Positions 26,282 through 34,485 of a DNA stretch of 64,000 nt are shown one piece after another (the first letter of the stretch is position 1; each line of letters opens with the position of its first letter). The stretch comes from Catellatospora methionotrophica (GTDB lineage: Bacteria; Actinomycetota; Actinomycetes; Mycobacteriales; Micromonosporaceae). The notes below the pieces were generated by a model. That model saw only the letters and a list, made by a program, of their open reading frames with translations, was not told where the DNA came from and searched no databases. The stretch covers positions 62,001 through 126,000 of the forward strand of contig NZ_JAAOTJ010000016.1 in NCBI RefSeq assembly GCF_011297335.1, read 5' to 3'. The position numbers and the translations under genes were made by a program.

Positions 26282-26484
26282 ACCGCACTCCTGTAATGAT
26301 TGCAACCCCGTCTAACGCCTTACAACCTAGGCCGCCGGTACGACGGAAGTCACCCCGAATTTCACGTGGTGGTCGTCACTGCACCGCGTCGACGGCTCGG
26401 CGCCCGCTCCGCTGCGCTGCGCAGTCGTTCGCCGTTAGGGGACTGGTCACAAGGCCTTGACGGTCATCGGGAAAGATGGGCGGC

Positions 26485-27231
26485 ATGGTTGGAACACTGG
26501 TGCTGCTGCGGCACGGCTACAGCGAATGGAACGCCAAGAACCTCTTCACCGGCTGGGTCGACGTCGACCTGAACGCCCAGGGCGAGGCGGAGGCGCGCCG
26601 CGGCGGCGAACTGCTCAAGGAAACCGGACTGCTGCCCGACGTGGTGCACACCAGCGTGCTGCGGCGCGCCATCCGGACCTCCGAGATCGCGCTCAACACG
26701 GCAGACCGGTCCTGGATCCCCGTGTCGCGCAGCTGGCGGCTCAACGAGCGCCACTACGGCGCACTGCAGGGCAAGGACAAGAAGCAGACCCTCGACACGT
26801 ACGGCGAGGAGCAGTTCATGCTCTGGCGCCGCTCGTACGACACCCCGCCGCCGCCGATCGCCGACGACGACGAGTTCTCGCAGGTGGCCGACGCCCGCTA
26901 CGCGCTGCTGCCGGACGAGCTGAAGCCGCGCACGGAGTGCCTCAAGGACGTCGTCGGCCGGATGCTGCCGTACTGGTACGACGTGATCGTCCCGGACCTG
27001 CGCGCGGGTAGGACGGTGCTCGTGGTCGCCCACGGCAACTCGCTGCGCGCCCTGGTCAAGCACCTCGACGGGATCTCCGACGAGGCCATCGCCGCCCTCA
27101 ACATCCCGACGGGCATCCCCCTGCGCTACGACCTCGACGAGAACCTCCGCCCGATCACCAAGGGCGGCACCTACCTCGACCCGGCCGCCGCCGCCGAAGC
27201 CGCCGCCGCCGTCGCCAACCAGGGCCGCTAA
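26485..27231 (+). CDS. gpmA: 2,3-bisphosphoglycerate-dependent phosphoglycerate mutase
   Basis: About 248 residues. Interconverts 3- and 2-phosphoglycerate in glycolysis. Motifs are [20 protein letters not shown] (catalytic His in RHG), [25 protein letters not shown] (catalytic Glu) and [15 protein letters not shown] (second His). The residue after RHG is Tyr where most relatives have Glu or Gln. Two ATGs compete: 26476 gives a length closer to homologs, while 26485 has GGGAAAG 9 nt upstream. It precedes senX3-regX3 in mycobacteria (Rv0489-Rv0490); here the two are separated by about 11 kb of inserted genes. Confidence 0.93.
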   Translation: MVGTLVLLRHGYSEWNAKNLFTGWVDVDLNAQGEAEARRGGELLKETGLLPDVVHTSVLRRAIRTSEIALNTADRSWIPVSRSWRLNERHYGALQGKDKKQTLDTYGEEQFMLWRRSYDTPPPPIADDDEFSQVADARYALLPDELKPRTECLKDVVGRMLPYWYDVIVPDLRAGRTVLVVAHGNSLRALVKHLDGISDEAIAALNIPTGIPLRYDLDENLRPITKGGTYLDPAAAAEAAAAVANQGR

Positions 27232-27666
27232 CCACCAACCCAACCCAGCCCCGGCCCCGCCCGACGTCGGCCCCGGCCCCGGCCCGCCCTCATCCTGCGA
27301 CAACTCTTAAAGAGTTGCGCCCTCAGGACATGACTGAAGGCGCAACTCTTTAAGAGTTGCGCCAGTGGTGGTGGGGGTGGGGGCGACGGGGGCAGCGGGG
27401 GCTGGATGTGCCGGTGGCCGGCGGCGACGCTCACCCCCGTTAGCGTCGCCGGCCGGCCGACCGGTCTCAGGTGGCGGCCGTCCCCCAACGGCGTGGTGCC
27501 ACCCATCCCCCGGCGCATCGGCTCGGCGCCACAACCGATAAATGATCGGCTGGGCCATCCCCCGGGTTTCATCGAGCGATGCGCTTGAGAGAGACGCTAC
27601 GCCGCTGGTCAAGTGGCCGTCCAGTCATTTGCGAATCTCATTCGTAACATTGCGTAACCGCAGTCT
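27232..27666. other. Intergenic region between gpmA and LuxR-type gene
   Basis: 435 bp between convergent genes. Apart from the 59-bp palindrome at 27301-27359 I see only low-complexity C-rich and G-rich stretches and short open frames with no coding character. Confidence 0.6.
27301..27359. repeat. 59-bp palindromic repeat, family B, copy 1 (likely bidirectional terminator)
   Basis: Perfect 21-bp arms CAACTCTTAAAGAGTTGCGC... with a 17-bp centre containing TCAGGACA. Copy 2 at 59385 has the same length, the same outer 13 bases and the same TCAGGACA at the centre. Both lie between convergent genes. Confidence 0.88.
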
Positions 27667-29475
27667 CTACGATGCGCTACCGTCTCCGAGCTTCGTGATC
27701 AACTCGACCCGGGTCCGTACGCCGAGCTTGCGATAGATGCTGGCCAGGTGGGTTTCGACGGTCCGCTCGCCGAGCACGAGCGCGGTAGCGATCTCCTTGG
27801 CGGGCGCGCCGCGCAGTGCCCACGACAGCACCTCGCGCTCGCGGGCGGTCAGCCCGCCCGGCCCGGCGTCCGGACCCGACCAGGCTCGCAGGGCACGGTC
27901 GGCCGCCTCGGCCACGGCCGGGTCGACGAGCCGCCCGGCGGCCAGCGCCCGGTCGGCGGCCAACGGATCGGGCCGCCCGCGCAGGGCCGCCAGCTCCGCC
28001 GCGGCGCGTAGCGCGTACCAGCGGACGAGCGCGGTGGGGCGTCCTTCGCCCAGTGCCGCCGTCTGGGCCAGCAGGGCCACGGCACGGCTCCGGTCGCCGC
28101 GCCGGACCGCGTCGGCGGCCGCCAGGTCGTACGCCCGTACTTGCAACTCGGCGTCGCCGAGCGCGGCTGCTTCGCGTACCACCTGGTCGAGCCGACCGCC
28201 CGCAGCCAGCAGCGCCTCCGCGACCGCCCGCGGGTCTCCCCCGGCGCGGGCCAGGTCCAGCGCCCGGTCGGCCAGCTCCGCCTCGCCCAGCTCATCGGCC
28301 AGCCGCGACATCAGCCGCGCGGCCACCGAGTGCTGCTCTGGCGGCAGCCCCGACGCGGGCAGCGCCGCACAGGCGTCGCGCAGCGCACCCATCCGCACCG
28401 GGTCCCCGGGTGCCCGCTCATCCGGGTGGCCGACCTGCCCTGATCCACCGGGTACGCCGCCAGCCGCTGAACCTGCGCGCAGGGCCGGACGGCGCGCCGC
28501 TGCGCCCTCCACCGCTCCACCGCCCACCATGCCGTCTCCGGTGCCGACCGCGCCGTCCGCGACCCCGGCACGCGCTGGGCCGACGCTCGGGGCCAAGGCT
28601 CCCAGGCTCGGGCGCGGCCCCAGCCCCAGCGCCGCTGCCGCGATCAGGCCCATGTCGGACGCGCGCAGGCCGAGGCGCAGTGCGCCGGTGAGCGACGCGC
28701 GACCGGCCTCGCGGGCCGCCGCGCTGGCCGCGCCGCGCAGCCGGGCCGTGCCCGAGGCGGCGAGCAGCCTTCCAGCCTGCGCAGGAGTCCATCCGGCCCG
28801 CCCGGCGAACAGGGCGGCCTGCGCGTAGTAGCCGGCGGCCAAGTCGTACGCGCCGTCCTCGTCGGCGGCGGCCGCAGCGGTGGCCGAAGCGGCGACCGCG
28901 GCGTCGAGCCGGGCCGCTCCGCCCAGCGCGGCCGCCTCGGCGGTGTGGTGTGCCAGTTCCGGCAGGGTCGCCGCTCGGGTCCCGCCGAGCGCGCCTAGCC
29001 GGATCAGCACACCGGCGACGCGTTCGTGCAGCGCCGCGCGGCTGCGGCCGCCGAGCGTGTCGTAGCAGACCTCGCGGTCAAGGGCGCGTACGAAGCCGTA
29101 CACCTGGGGGCCCTGCTCGCGGACCAGTCCCGCCGCGGCGGCGTCGTCGAGGCCGCTGAGCACGTCCTGCTCGGGGCATACGCCCTCCAGGATGGCCAGG
29201 TCGAACTCGCGGCCGATCACGGCGGCCGCGGTGACCGTCTCGCGCGCGCCGGGCTCCAGCGCGCGCAGCGCCGCCCGCACCGGCTCGGCCAGTTCCTCGG
29301 GCCAGCGCAGCGGGAGGCGGTAGAGCCCGTCGCCGTCGGCGTCGACCTGGTCGGCGATCGCGGCCAGCACTGTCGGGTCCGCGTCGGTCCGCCGCAGCAG
29401 CTGCTCCACGAGGCGGGGCGCGACGGGGCGGCCGATGCGCTCCCGCAGCAGCTCGGCAGCCTGTCGGCGATCCAC
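27667..29475 (-). CDS. LuxR-family regulator resembling a truncated LAL protein
   Basis: About 602 residues. The last 60 are a LuxR/GerE HTH (LTAREREVLSWALRGAPAKEI, TVETHLASIYRKLGVRTRVE). The N-terminus (LRWPEELAEPVRAALRALEP, VIGREFDLAILEGVC) resembles the winged-helix region that follows the ATPase in large LAL (MalT-like) regulators, then an Ala-rich helical-repeat region. No Walker A loop is seen, so ATP binding seems lost. The GTG at 29475 follows GGGGAGG; the frame stays open to 30660, but that part is antisense to the proline-rich gene and is rejected. Divergent from the NHLP-like/proline-rich gene, which it may regulate. Confidence 0.8.
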   Translation of the reverse strand: MDRRQAAELLRERIGRPVAPRLVEQLLRRTDADPTVLAAIADQVDADGDGLYRLPLRWPEELAEPVRAALRALEPGARETVTAAAVIGREFDLAILEGVCPEQDVLSGLDDAAAAGLVREQGPQVYGFVRALDREVCYDTLGGRSRAALHERVAGVLIRLGALGGTRAATLPELAHHTAEAAALGGAARLDAAVAASATAAAAADEDGAYDLAAGYYAQAALFAGRAGWTPAQAGRLLAASGTARLRGAASAAAREAGRASLTGALRLGLRASDMGLIAAAALGLGPRPSLGALAPSVGPARAGVADGAVGTGDGMVGGGAVEGAAARRPALRAGSAAGGVPGGSGQVGHPDERAPGDPVRMGALRDACAALPASGLPPEQHSVAARLMSRLADELGEAELADRALDLARAGGDPRAVAEALLAAGGRLDQVVREAAALGDAELQVRAYDLAAADAVRRGDRSRAVALLAQTAALGEGRPTALVRWYALRAAAELAALRGRPDPLAADRALAAGRLVDPAVAEAADRALRAWSGPDAGPGGLTAREREVLSWALRGAPAKEIATALVLGERTVETHLASIYRKLGVRTRVELITKLGDGSAS

Positions 29476-29562
29476 GGCGCCTCCCCTCTCCGGGTCGGTA
29501 CGCAGCACCCCCGGTGCAGAAGTTACGTACTCGCCGCGATGTGCGCAGTCCCCTAACGGACC

Positions 29563-29568
29563 TAGCGT
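29563..29568 (+). promoter_or_regulatory. Candidate -10 box for the proline-rich gene
   Basis: TAGCGT, 58 nt before the start of the proline-rich gene, in the 151-bp divergent region shared with the LuxR-type gene. No clear -35. Confidence 0.4.
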
Positions 29569-29626
29569 GAACTCACCTCGCAACGCCCCCGCACGAACCC
29601 CCTCTCCCATTGAAAGGGAGCCTCCG

Positions 29627-30940
29627 ATGTCCCAGTTCCGCGATCTCATCGCCAGGATGGCGGTGGACCCGGAGTTCGCCCGGCACGCACGGGCCAATCC
29701 GGACGCCGTCGCCACCCAGTACGGCCTCACCGCCGACGAGACCGACCAGCTCCGCGGCCTTGCCGACGCCTCGGCGGGGGCCGGGCCCACCGCCCTGGGC
29801 GTACGCCTGTCCAAGTCCGGCATCGGCACCGGCGGCCTCGGCAGCCTCATCTCCCCCGCCGACCTGACCCCGGACCTGCCGGACCTGCCGGACGACGAGC
29901 CGACGGCCCCGCTGCCGCCCGCCGAGCCCGCCCCGGTCGCGCCGATCCACCTCACGCCCGTCGACCTGACGCCGGACGCAGAGGAGCCGCTGCCCCCGCC
30001 CCCGCTGCCGCTGCCCGAGGAGCCGCTGCCCCCGCCCCCGCTGCCGCTGCCCGAGGAGCCGCTGCCCCCGCCCCCGCTGCCGCTGCCCGAGGAGCCGCTG
30101 CCCCCGCCCCCGCTGCCGCTGCCCGAGGTCGGCCTGCACCTGCCGGACCTCGACCTGGTGCCGCTGGACCCGGACCCCGAGCCCGCGCCGATCCTGCCGC
30201 CGGTCGTCCACCTGCCGCCGGACTTCAACTTCCCGGGGCTGGACCCGGACCCCGAGCCGGACCCGATCGTCCCCCCGGTCATCCACCTGCCGCCGGACTT
30301 CGGGCTGCCGCCGTTGACGCCGGAGCCGGACCCGGGCCCGTGGATCCCGCCGATCCACCTCCCGCCGGACCTCGACCTGCCGGACCTGCCGGAGCTCGAA
30401 CCCATCCCGGACCCGGGCCCGTGGATCCCGCCGATCCACCTGCCCCCGGACCTCGACCTGCCGGACCTCCCGGAACTCGAACCGGCCGAGCCCGCCGAGC
30501 CCGCGGAACCGGCCGAGCCCGCTCCGCCGCCACCGGCCCCGGAGCCCGCACCCGAGCCCGCCCCGGCCCCGGAGCCCGCACCCGAGCCGGCCCCGGCTCC
30601 CGACCCGGCTCCCGCACCCCCCGCCCCGGCCCCCGCGCCGGTGGTGGACCCGGTGGCCACCCCGACCGAGGACGCCGGTCCGGTCGTCGTGGTCGTGCAG
30701 TCCGGCGACCCGGCCGCACCCGGGGCCGACCCCGCCCCGGCGGCCTCCCCGCAGCCGGGCGCTGTCCAGGCTTACCCGGCCGCCGCGAGCGAGAGCTCCG
30801 ACGGCATCGGCACCCAGGAGCTGATCATCGGCGGAGCGGGCCTGGCCGCGGGAGCGGTCGCGGGCGGCGTCGCCGGAGCGGTCGCGGGCAAGGTCTTCAA
30901 GTCCGATCAGGACGGCACCGAGGCGACCGCCGCGGCCTGA
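29627..30940 (+). CDS. NHLP/Os1348-like leader domain fused to proline-rich repeats and a glycine-zipper tail
   Basis: 437 residues. Residues 1-65 (RDLIARMAVDPEFARHARAN, YGLTADETDQLRGL, ALGVRLSKSG) resemble the helical NHLP/Os1348 leader of RiPP-type precursors. Residues 75-330 are Pro/Leu/Asp/Glu-rich, with four identical copies of EEPLPPPPLPLP and two of a PWIPPIHLPPDLDLP unit, then Ala-Pro-Glu repeats. The last 40 residues hold a glycine/alanine zipper (GGAGLAAGAVAGGVAGAVAG) able to span a membrane. ATG at 29627 with AAGGGAG 6 nt upstream. Next to a PqqD-like/M50 gene, so it may be the substrate of that protein. Function not established. Confidence 0.78.
   Translation: MSQFRDLIARMAVDPEFARHARANPDAVATQYGLTADETDQLRGLADASAGAGPTALGVRLSKSGIGTGGLGSLISPADLTPDLPDLPDDEPTAPLPPAEPAPVAPIHLTPVDLTPDAEEPLPPPPLPLPEEPLPPPPLPLPEEPLPPPPLPLPEEPLPPPPLPLPEVGLHLPDLDLVPLDPDPEPAPILPPVVHLPPDFNFPGLDPDPEPDPIVPPVIHLPPDFGLPPLTPEPDPGPWIPPIHLPPDLDLPDLPELEPIPDPGPWIPPIHLPPDLDLPDLPELEPAEPAEPAEPAEPAPPPPAPEPAPEPAPAPEPAPEPAPAPDPAPAPPAPAPAPVVDPVATPTEDAGPVVVVVQSGDPAAPGADPAPAASPQPGAVQAYPAAASESSDGIGTQELIIGGAGLAAGAVAGGVAGAVAGKVFKSDQDGTEATAAA
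29981..30124 (+). repeat. Four perfect 36-bp tandem repeats
   Basis: Four identical 36-bp units starting at 29981, 30017, 30053 and 30089, each encoding EEPLPPPPLPLP inside the proline-rich protein. Exact identity implies recent expansion or homogenisation. Confidence 0.95.
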
Positions 30941-30956
30941 CCGTCCGCACCAGACA

Positions 30957-31001
30957 CCGGGCAGCAGGGGTGTGCGCCCCCGTCGCACCTCTGCTGCCCG
31001 G
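30957..31001 (+). terminator. Hairpin between proline-rich gene and protease gene
   Basis: 16-bp arms (CCGGGCAGCAGGGGTG and complement, one mismatch) with a 13-nt loop, 17 nt after the stop. It would at least attenuate transcription into the protease/kinase genes. Confidence 0.75.
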
Positions 31002-31084
31002 CACACTCCCACCCATCGACGAACCCCCTGAACGGATCACCGTCGTAAAGCAGTCAGCCGAGAGCGTGCCGCCGTTCGGCCGCC

Positions 31085-31090
31085 TATGAT
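31085..31090 (+). promoter_or_regulatory. -10 box of the protease/kinase operon
   Basis: TATGAT, close to the consensus TATAAT, 42 nt before the ATG of the FHA/M50 gene and downstream of the hairpin at 30957, so genes 31133-36099 can be transcribed separately. No good -35. Confidence 0.55.
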
Positions 31091-31132
31091 TCGGCTCGCC
31101 GCACGGCTCCATACCCCTTGAAAGGCCGAACG

Positions 31133-32863
31133 ATGTTGTGCCACGCCTGCCATGTGCACCTGCGGCGGGACTACCCGTACTGCCTGCACTGCGGCACGCT
31201 CCGCAAGGGCGCTGTGGTGGAGTCGTTCGCGGCGCCGGAGCTGCGCTGGCACGACGCGGCAGGTGAGCGGGTCTTCCCGCTCGTCAAGCCGCACACCACG
31301 ATCGGCCGCGCCCCCGACAACGACATCGTGCTCGACGACGCCAGCGTCTCGCGCCACCACGCCCGGGTCGTCCGCAACGCCGAGGGCTTCCACCTCGAAG
31401 ACCTCAACTCGTTCAACGGCACCACCCTGGGCCGGCGTACGTTCCACGGCGACTGGGCCCCGCTGCCCGACGAGTCCGAAATGCACATCGGCGACATACC
31501 GCTGCGGTTCGCGCAGCCGCGATCGGCGGCGATCGGCTCCAAGACCATGGTGCGCGGCGTCGAGCACAGCATCCTGCTGCCCGCCGGTCAGCCCGAGACC
31601 GCGCCGACGGCCACCGGCCCGCTGACGGCCCGCCCCCGGCGGCGCAGCGGCTGGGCCCTCAAGCAGGTGCCGGACATGCGCGGCGACCAGCAGTGGGTGC
31701 TGCGCAACACTCGTACGGGGCAGTACCTGCAGCTCGACGAGCGCGACGTGTTCCTGTGGCACCAGCTCGACGGCGAGAACACGGTGCGCGACCTGCTCTT
31801 CGCGTACGCCCAGCAGTACGGCGAGCTGGCGCTGCCCCGCATCGAGCGGACGCTGCGCACGTTCGCGGCGCTGGAGCTGGTGCGCGGCGTGCACGGCCAG
31901 CGCGAGGCGGACAAGCCGCCGCTGCTCAAGCGGTTCGGCCAGGCCGTGCTGAGGACGCTGCTGCGCACCGAGGTGTCGGTCAAGGGCCTGGACCGGGTGT
32001 TCAGCGCGATGTACCGGTCGTTCGGCTGGCGCTTCTTCACGCGTACCGGCGTGGCGGGTCTGTGGTTGTGCATCATCGGCGGCATCTACGCGATGACCGT
32101 GGCCAGCGCCGAGCAGAACCTGTTCGACATCAACGGCGCGGGCATCTGGGGCGCGGTCGTCATCGCGGCGGGTTACCTGTTCGCGCTGATCGTGCACGAG
32201 TCGGCGCACGCGCTGGCCGTGAAGTCGTACGGCCGCACGGTCACCCGGGGCGGGTTCATGCTGATGATGGGCATGCCGTTCGCGTTCGTGGACACCTCGG
32301 ACATGTGGTTCGGCAGCCGCTGGTCGCGCATCGTGGTGACGCTGTCCGGGCCACTGTCCACCGCCGCCATCGCCGGGATGCTCGCCGCCACCGCCGCCTG
32401 GGTGCCCGTGCCGCAGGTCTCCGGCATGGCGTACCAGCTGGCCTTCGGCCTGTACCTGAACACGCTGTACAACCTGAACCCGCTGATGCCGCTGGACGGC
32501 TACCAGGCGCTCGCGGACGGGCTGCGGCTGCCGCGCCTGCGCGAGGAGGCCTCGGCCTACTTCACCAAGGGCATCTGGTCCGACCTGAAGGCGGGCCGCA
32601 GGCCCGGCATCAAGCAGATAGGCATGGCGGCGTACGGCTTCACCGCCGTCGTCGGCACCGGTCTGTTCGTGCTGCTGGGCTTCCTGGCCTGGCGCGACCG
32701 GCTCGGCGGACTCGTCGAGGAGTACCTGCCGCCCGGCATCGACGTGCTGGTCATCGTGCTGGGCATCGGCCTGATCATGTTCCCGATCTGGTACCGGCTG
32801 TTCCGCAAGCTGACCGCGTTCATCAAGTCCCGCAAGGCCGCGACTGCGGAGGTGACGGCATGA
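31133..32863 (+). CDS. Zinc ribbon-FHA-PqqD-like-M50 membrane protease fusion
   Basis: 576 residues in four parts. Residues 3-20 form a zinc ribbon (CHAC...CLHC). Residues 48-128 are an FHA phospho-threonine-binding domain (IGRAPDND, SVSRHHARV, NSFNGTTLG). Residues 176-255 resemble PqqD/RiPP-recognition domains (WVLRNTRTGQYLQLDERD, LFAYAQQYG). From residue 305 a multi-helix M50 metalloprotease follows, with HESAH at 355-359 and the third-ligand motif NPLMPLDGY at 449-457. The ATG at 31133 has GAAAGG 7 nt upstream. Its stop overlaps the kinase start by ATGA. A phospho-regulated peptide-processing or export role is inferred from the combination. Confidence 0.85.
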   Translation: MLCHACHVHLRRDYPYCLHCGTLRKGAVVESFAAPELRWHDAAGERVFPLVKPHTTIGRAPDNDIVLDDASVSRHHARVVRNAEGFHLEDLNSFNGTTLGRRTFHGDWAPLPDESEMHIGDIPLRFAQPRSAAIGSKTMVRGVEHSILLPAGQPETAPTATGPLTARPRRRSGWALKQVPDMRGDQQWVLRNTRTGQYLQLDERDVFLWHQLDGENTVRDLLFAYAQQYGELALPRIERTLRTFAALELVRGVHGQREADKPPLLKRFGQAVLRTLLRTEVSVKGLDRVFSAMYRSFGWRFFTRTGVAGLWLCIIGGIYAMTVASAEQNLFDINGAGIWGAVVIAAGYLFALIVHESAHALAVKSYGRTVTRGGFMLMMGMPFAFVDTSDMWFGSRWSRIVVTLSGPLSTAAIAGMLAATAAWVPVPQVSGMAYQLAFGLYLNTLYNLNPLMPLDGYQALADGLRLPRLREEASAYFTKGIWSDLKAGRRPGIKQIGMAAYGFTAVVGTGLFVLLGFLAWRDRLGGLVEEYLPPGIDVLVIVLGIGLIMFPIWYRLFRKLTAFIKSRKAATAEVTA

Positions 32864-34470
32864 CTCAACCCGACATGTGGACCGTGCCCGGATATGTCGA
32901 GATCCGGGAGCTGGGGCGCGGCGCGTCCGGGCTGGTCGTGCTCGCCGAGCACGAGGCGACCGGGGTCAAGGTCGCCATCAAGTACCTGGCCGAGCACCTA
33001 CGTGACGACGAGAACTTCATCCGCTCGTTCCGGGCCGAGGCCCGCGTCATGTCCGAGGTCGAATCCCCGCAGGTCGCCCGGCTGTACGAGTACATCGAGG
33101 CGCCCGGCGGCGCGGCGATCGTGATGGAGCTGGTCGACGGCGTCGCGCTGCGCGCGATCCTGCGCGAGCAGGGCCCGACCGAGCCCGAGGCCGCCCTGGT
33201 GGTGCTGAAGGGCTCGCTGCTCGGCCTGGCCGCCGCCCACGAGCGCGGCGTCGTGCACCGCGACTACAAGCCCGAGAACGTGCTCGTCAACGGCGAGGGC
33301 CAGAGCAAGCTGGCCGACTTCGGCATCTCCGCCCGCAGCGGCCGCCAGGGCCCGCTGGCGGGCACCCCGTCGTACATGGCCCCCGAGCAGTGGGCCGGTG
33401 CCCCCGCGAGCCCGTCGACCGACATCTACGCGGCGACCGCCACGTTCTTCGAGTGCCTGGCCGGGCAGCCGCCGTTCCGCGCCCCCGGCGACCTCCAGGG
33501 CCTGCGCCGCCAGCACGAGCATGCTCCGGTCCCCGTGGAGATGGTCCCCGAGGCGGTACGCGGCCTGGTCCGCCGTGGCCTGGCCAAGGACGCCAAGCAG
33601 CGTCCCAAGGACGCCACGACGTTCCTGCGCGAGCTGGAGGCCGTCGCCGGGGCCGGTTACGGGGCCCAGTGGGAGGAGGAGGGCCGCAGCAAGCTGGCCC
33701 GCCGCGCACTGCTGCTGGCGCTGCTGTTCCCGCTGGCCGCCGTGCAGGCCCAGGCGACCGCCATCGGCACCACGATCCTAGGCATGTCCCGCAAGGCGTT
33801 CACCACGGCGGCCAGCATCACCGCCCTCGTACTGGTCCTCGGCGGCGCGGGCGCGGCCGCGGCCCTGTGGCCGACCGCCAGCACCCCGACGCCAGAGCCC
33901 AGCGCCACCGCGGCCGAGTCCCCGTCGCCGATCCCGTCACCCTCGGAAAGCCCGTCGCCGAGCCCGTCCCCCTCACCAAGCCCGTCGGCGGAGCCGTCGC
34001 CGTCCCCCTCGGACGAGCCGGAGCCCAGCCCCAGCCCGAGCCGCAAGCCGTCCCCCTCGCCGTCCCCGGCGAACCCGGTCGCGACCGTCACGGCCTTCCT
34101 CCGGCCGAGCACCTGCTGGTGGGTCAAGGAGGCGTGCGCCGGCACCGCGCCGAACGCCGCCGCGCGGGAGTCCCGCACCTTCGTGATCGTGAACACCGAC
34201 CAGCCGGGCAGCTACCGCTACACGCTGCGGTTCACCGCGATCAACTACAACAACATGCCGATCGACACGATCCCGCAGAAGACCTTCGTGGTCACCGGAA
34301 CCACGGACAGCCAGAGCAAGACCGTCTCCACCGTCGTCGACATGAGCGGCCTGCTCTACTGCGGCACCCAGATCCGGGTGACGATCGAGACCACGCGGGG
34401 TGGCCCGGCCATTCCCACGAAGGTCTACTCTGCACCCATCATTCAGAACGCTGACTGCATCATCGGCTGA
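32860..34470 (+). CDS. Receptor-type Ser/Thr protein kinase
   Basis: 536 residues. PknB-type kinase domain (11-265): glycine loop LGRGASGLV, Lys41 in VAIKYL, catalytic HRDYKPENV (Asp135), DFG at 153-155 and APEQW, all intact. A membrane helix (ITALVLVLGGAGAAAAL) follows at about 322, then a Ser/Pro linker (SPSPSPSPSPS) and an extracellular domain of about 125 residues with cysteines (STCWWVKEAC, LLYCGTQ, NADCIIG); no PASTA repeats. Start overlaps the protease stop; GGAGG 7 nt upstream. A likely partner is the FHA domain encoded upstream. Confidence 0.93.
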   Translation: MTQPDMWTVPGYVEIRELGRGASGLVVLAEHEATGVKVAIKYLAEHLRDDENFIRSFRAEARVMSEVESPQVARLYEYIEAPGGAAIVMELVDGVALRAILREQGPTEPEAALVVLKGSLLGLAAAHERGVVHRDYKPENVLVNGEGQSKLADFGISARSGRQGPLAGTPSYMAPEQWAGAPASPSTDIYAATATFFECLAGQPPFRAPGDLQGLRRQHEHAPVPVEMVPEAVRGLVRRGLAKDAKQRPKDATTFLRELEAVAGAGYGAQWEEEGRSKLARRALLLALLFPLAAVQAQATAIGTTILGMSRKAFTTAASITALVLVLGGAGAAAALWPTASTPTPEPSATAAESPSPIPSPSESPSPSPSPSPSPSAEPSPSPSDEPEPSPSPSRKPSPSPSPANPVATVTAFLRPSTCWWVKEACAGTAPNAAARESRTFVIVNTDQPGSYRYTLRFTAINYNNMPIDTIPQKTFVVTGTTDSQSKTVSTVVDMSGLLYCGTQIRVTIETTRGGPAIPTKVYSAPIIQNADCIIG

Positions 34471-34485
34471 GAAGGACGCGCTGCG

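Noticed and set aside
29981-30124. Possible CRISPR-like array
   Set aside because: The 36-bp units are directly adjacent with no spacers and encode protein repeats.
27667-30660. 997-residue minus-strand open frame extending the LuxR-type gene
   Set aside because: The first 395 residues are antisense to the proline-rich gene, made only of Gly/Ser/Arg repeats, and a good ribosome site and GTG exist at 29475.
31693-34470. 925-residue plus-strand frame that includes the kinase
   Set aside because: Residues before the kinase ATG at 32860 are Arg-rich and off-frame to the FHA/M50 gene.
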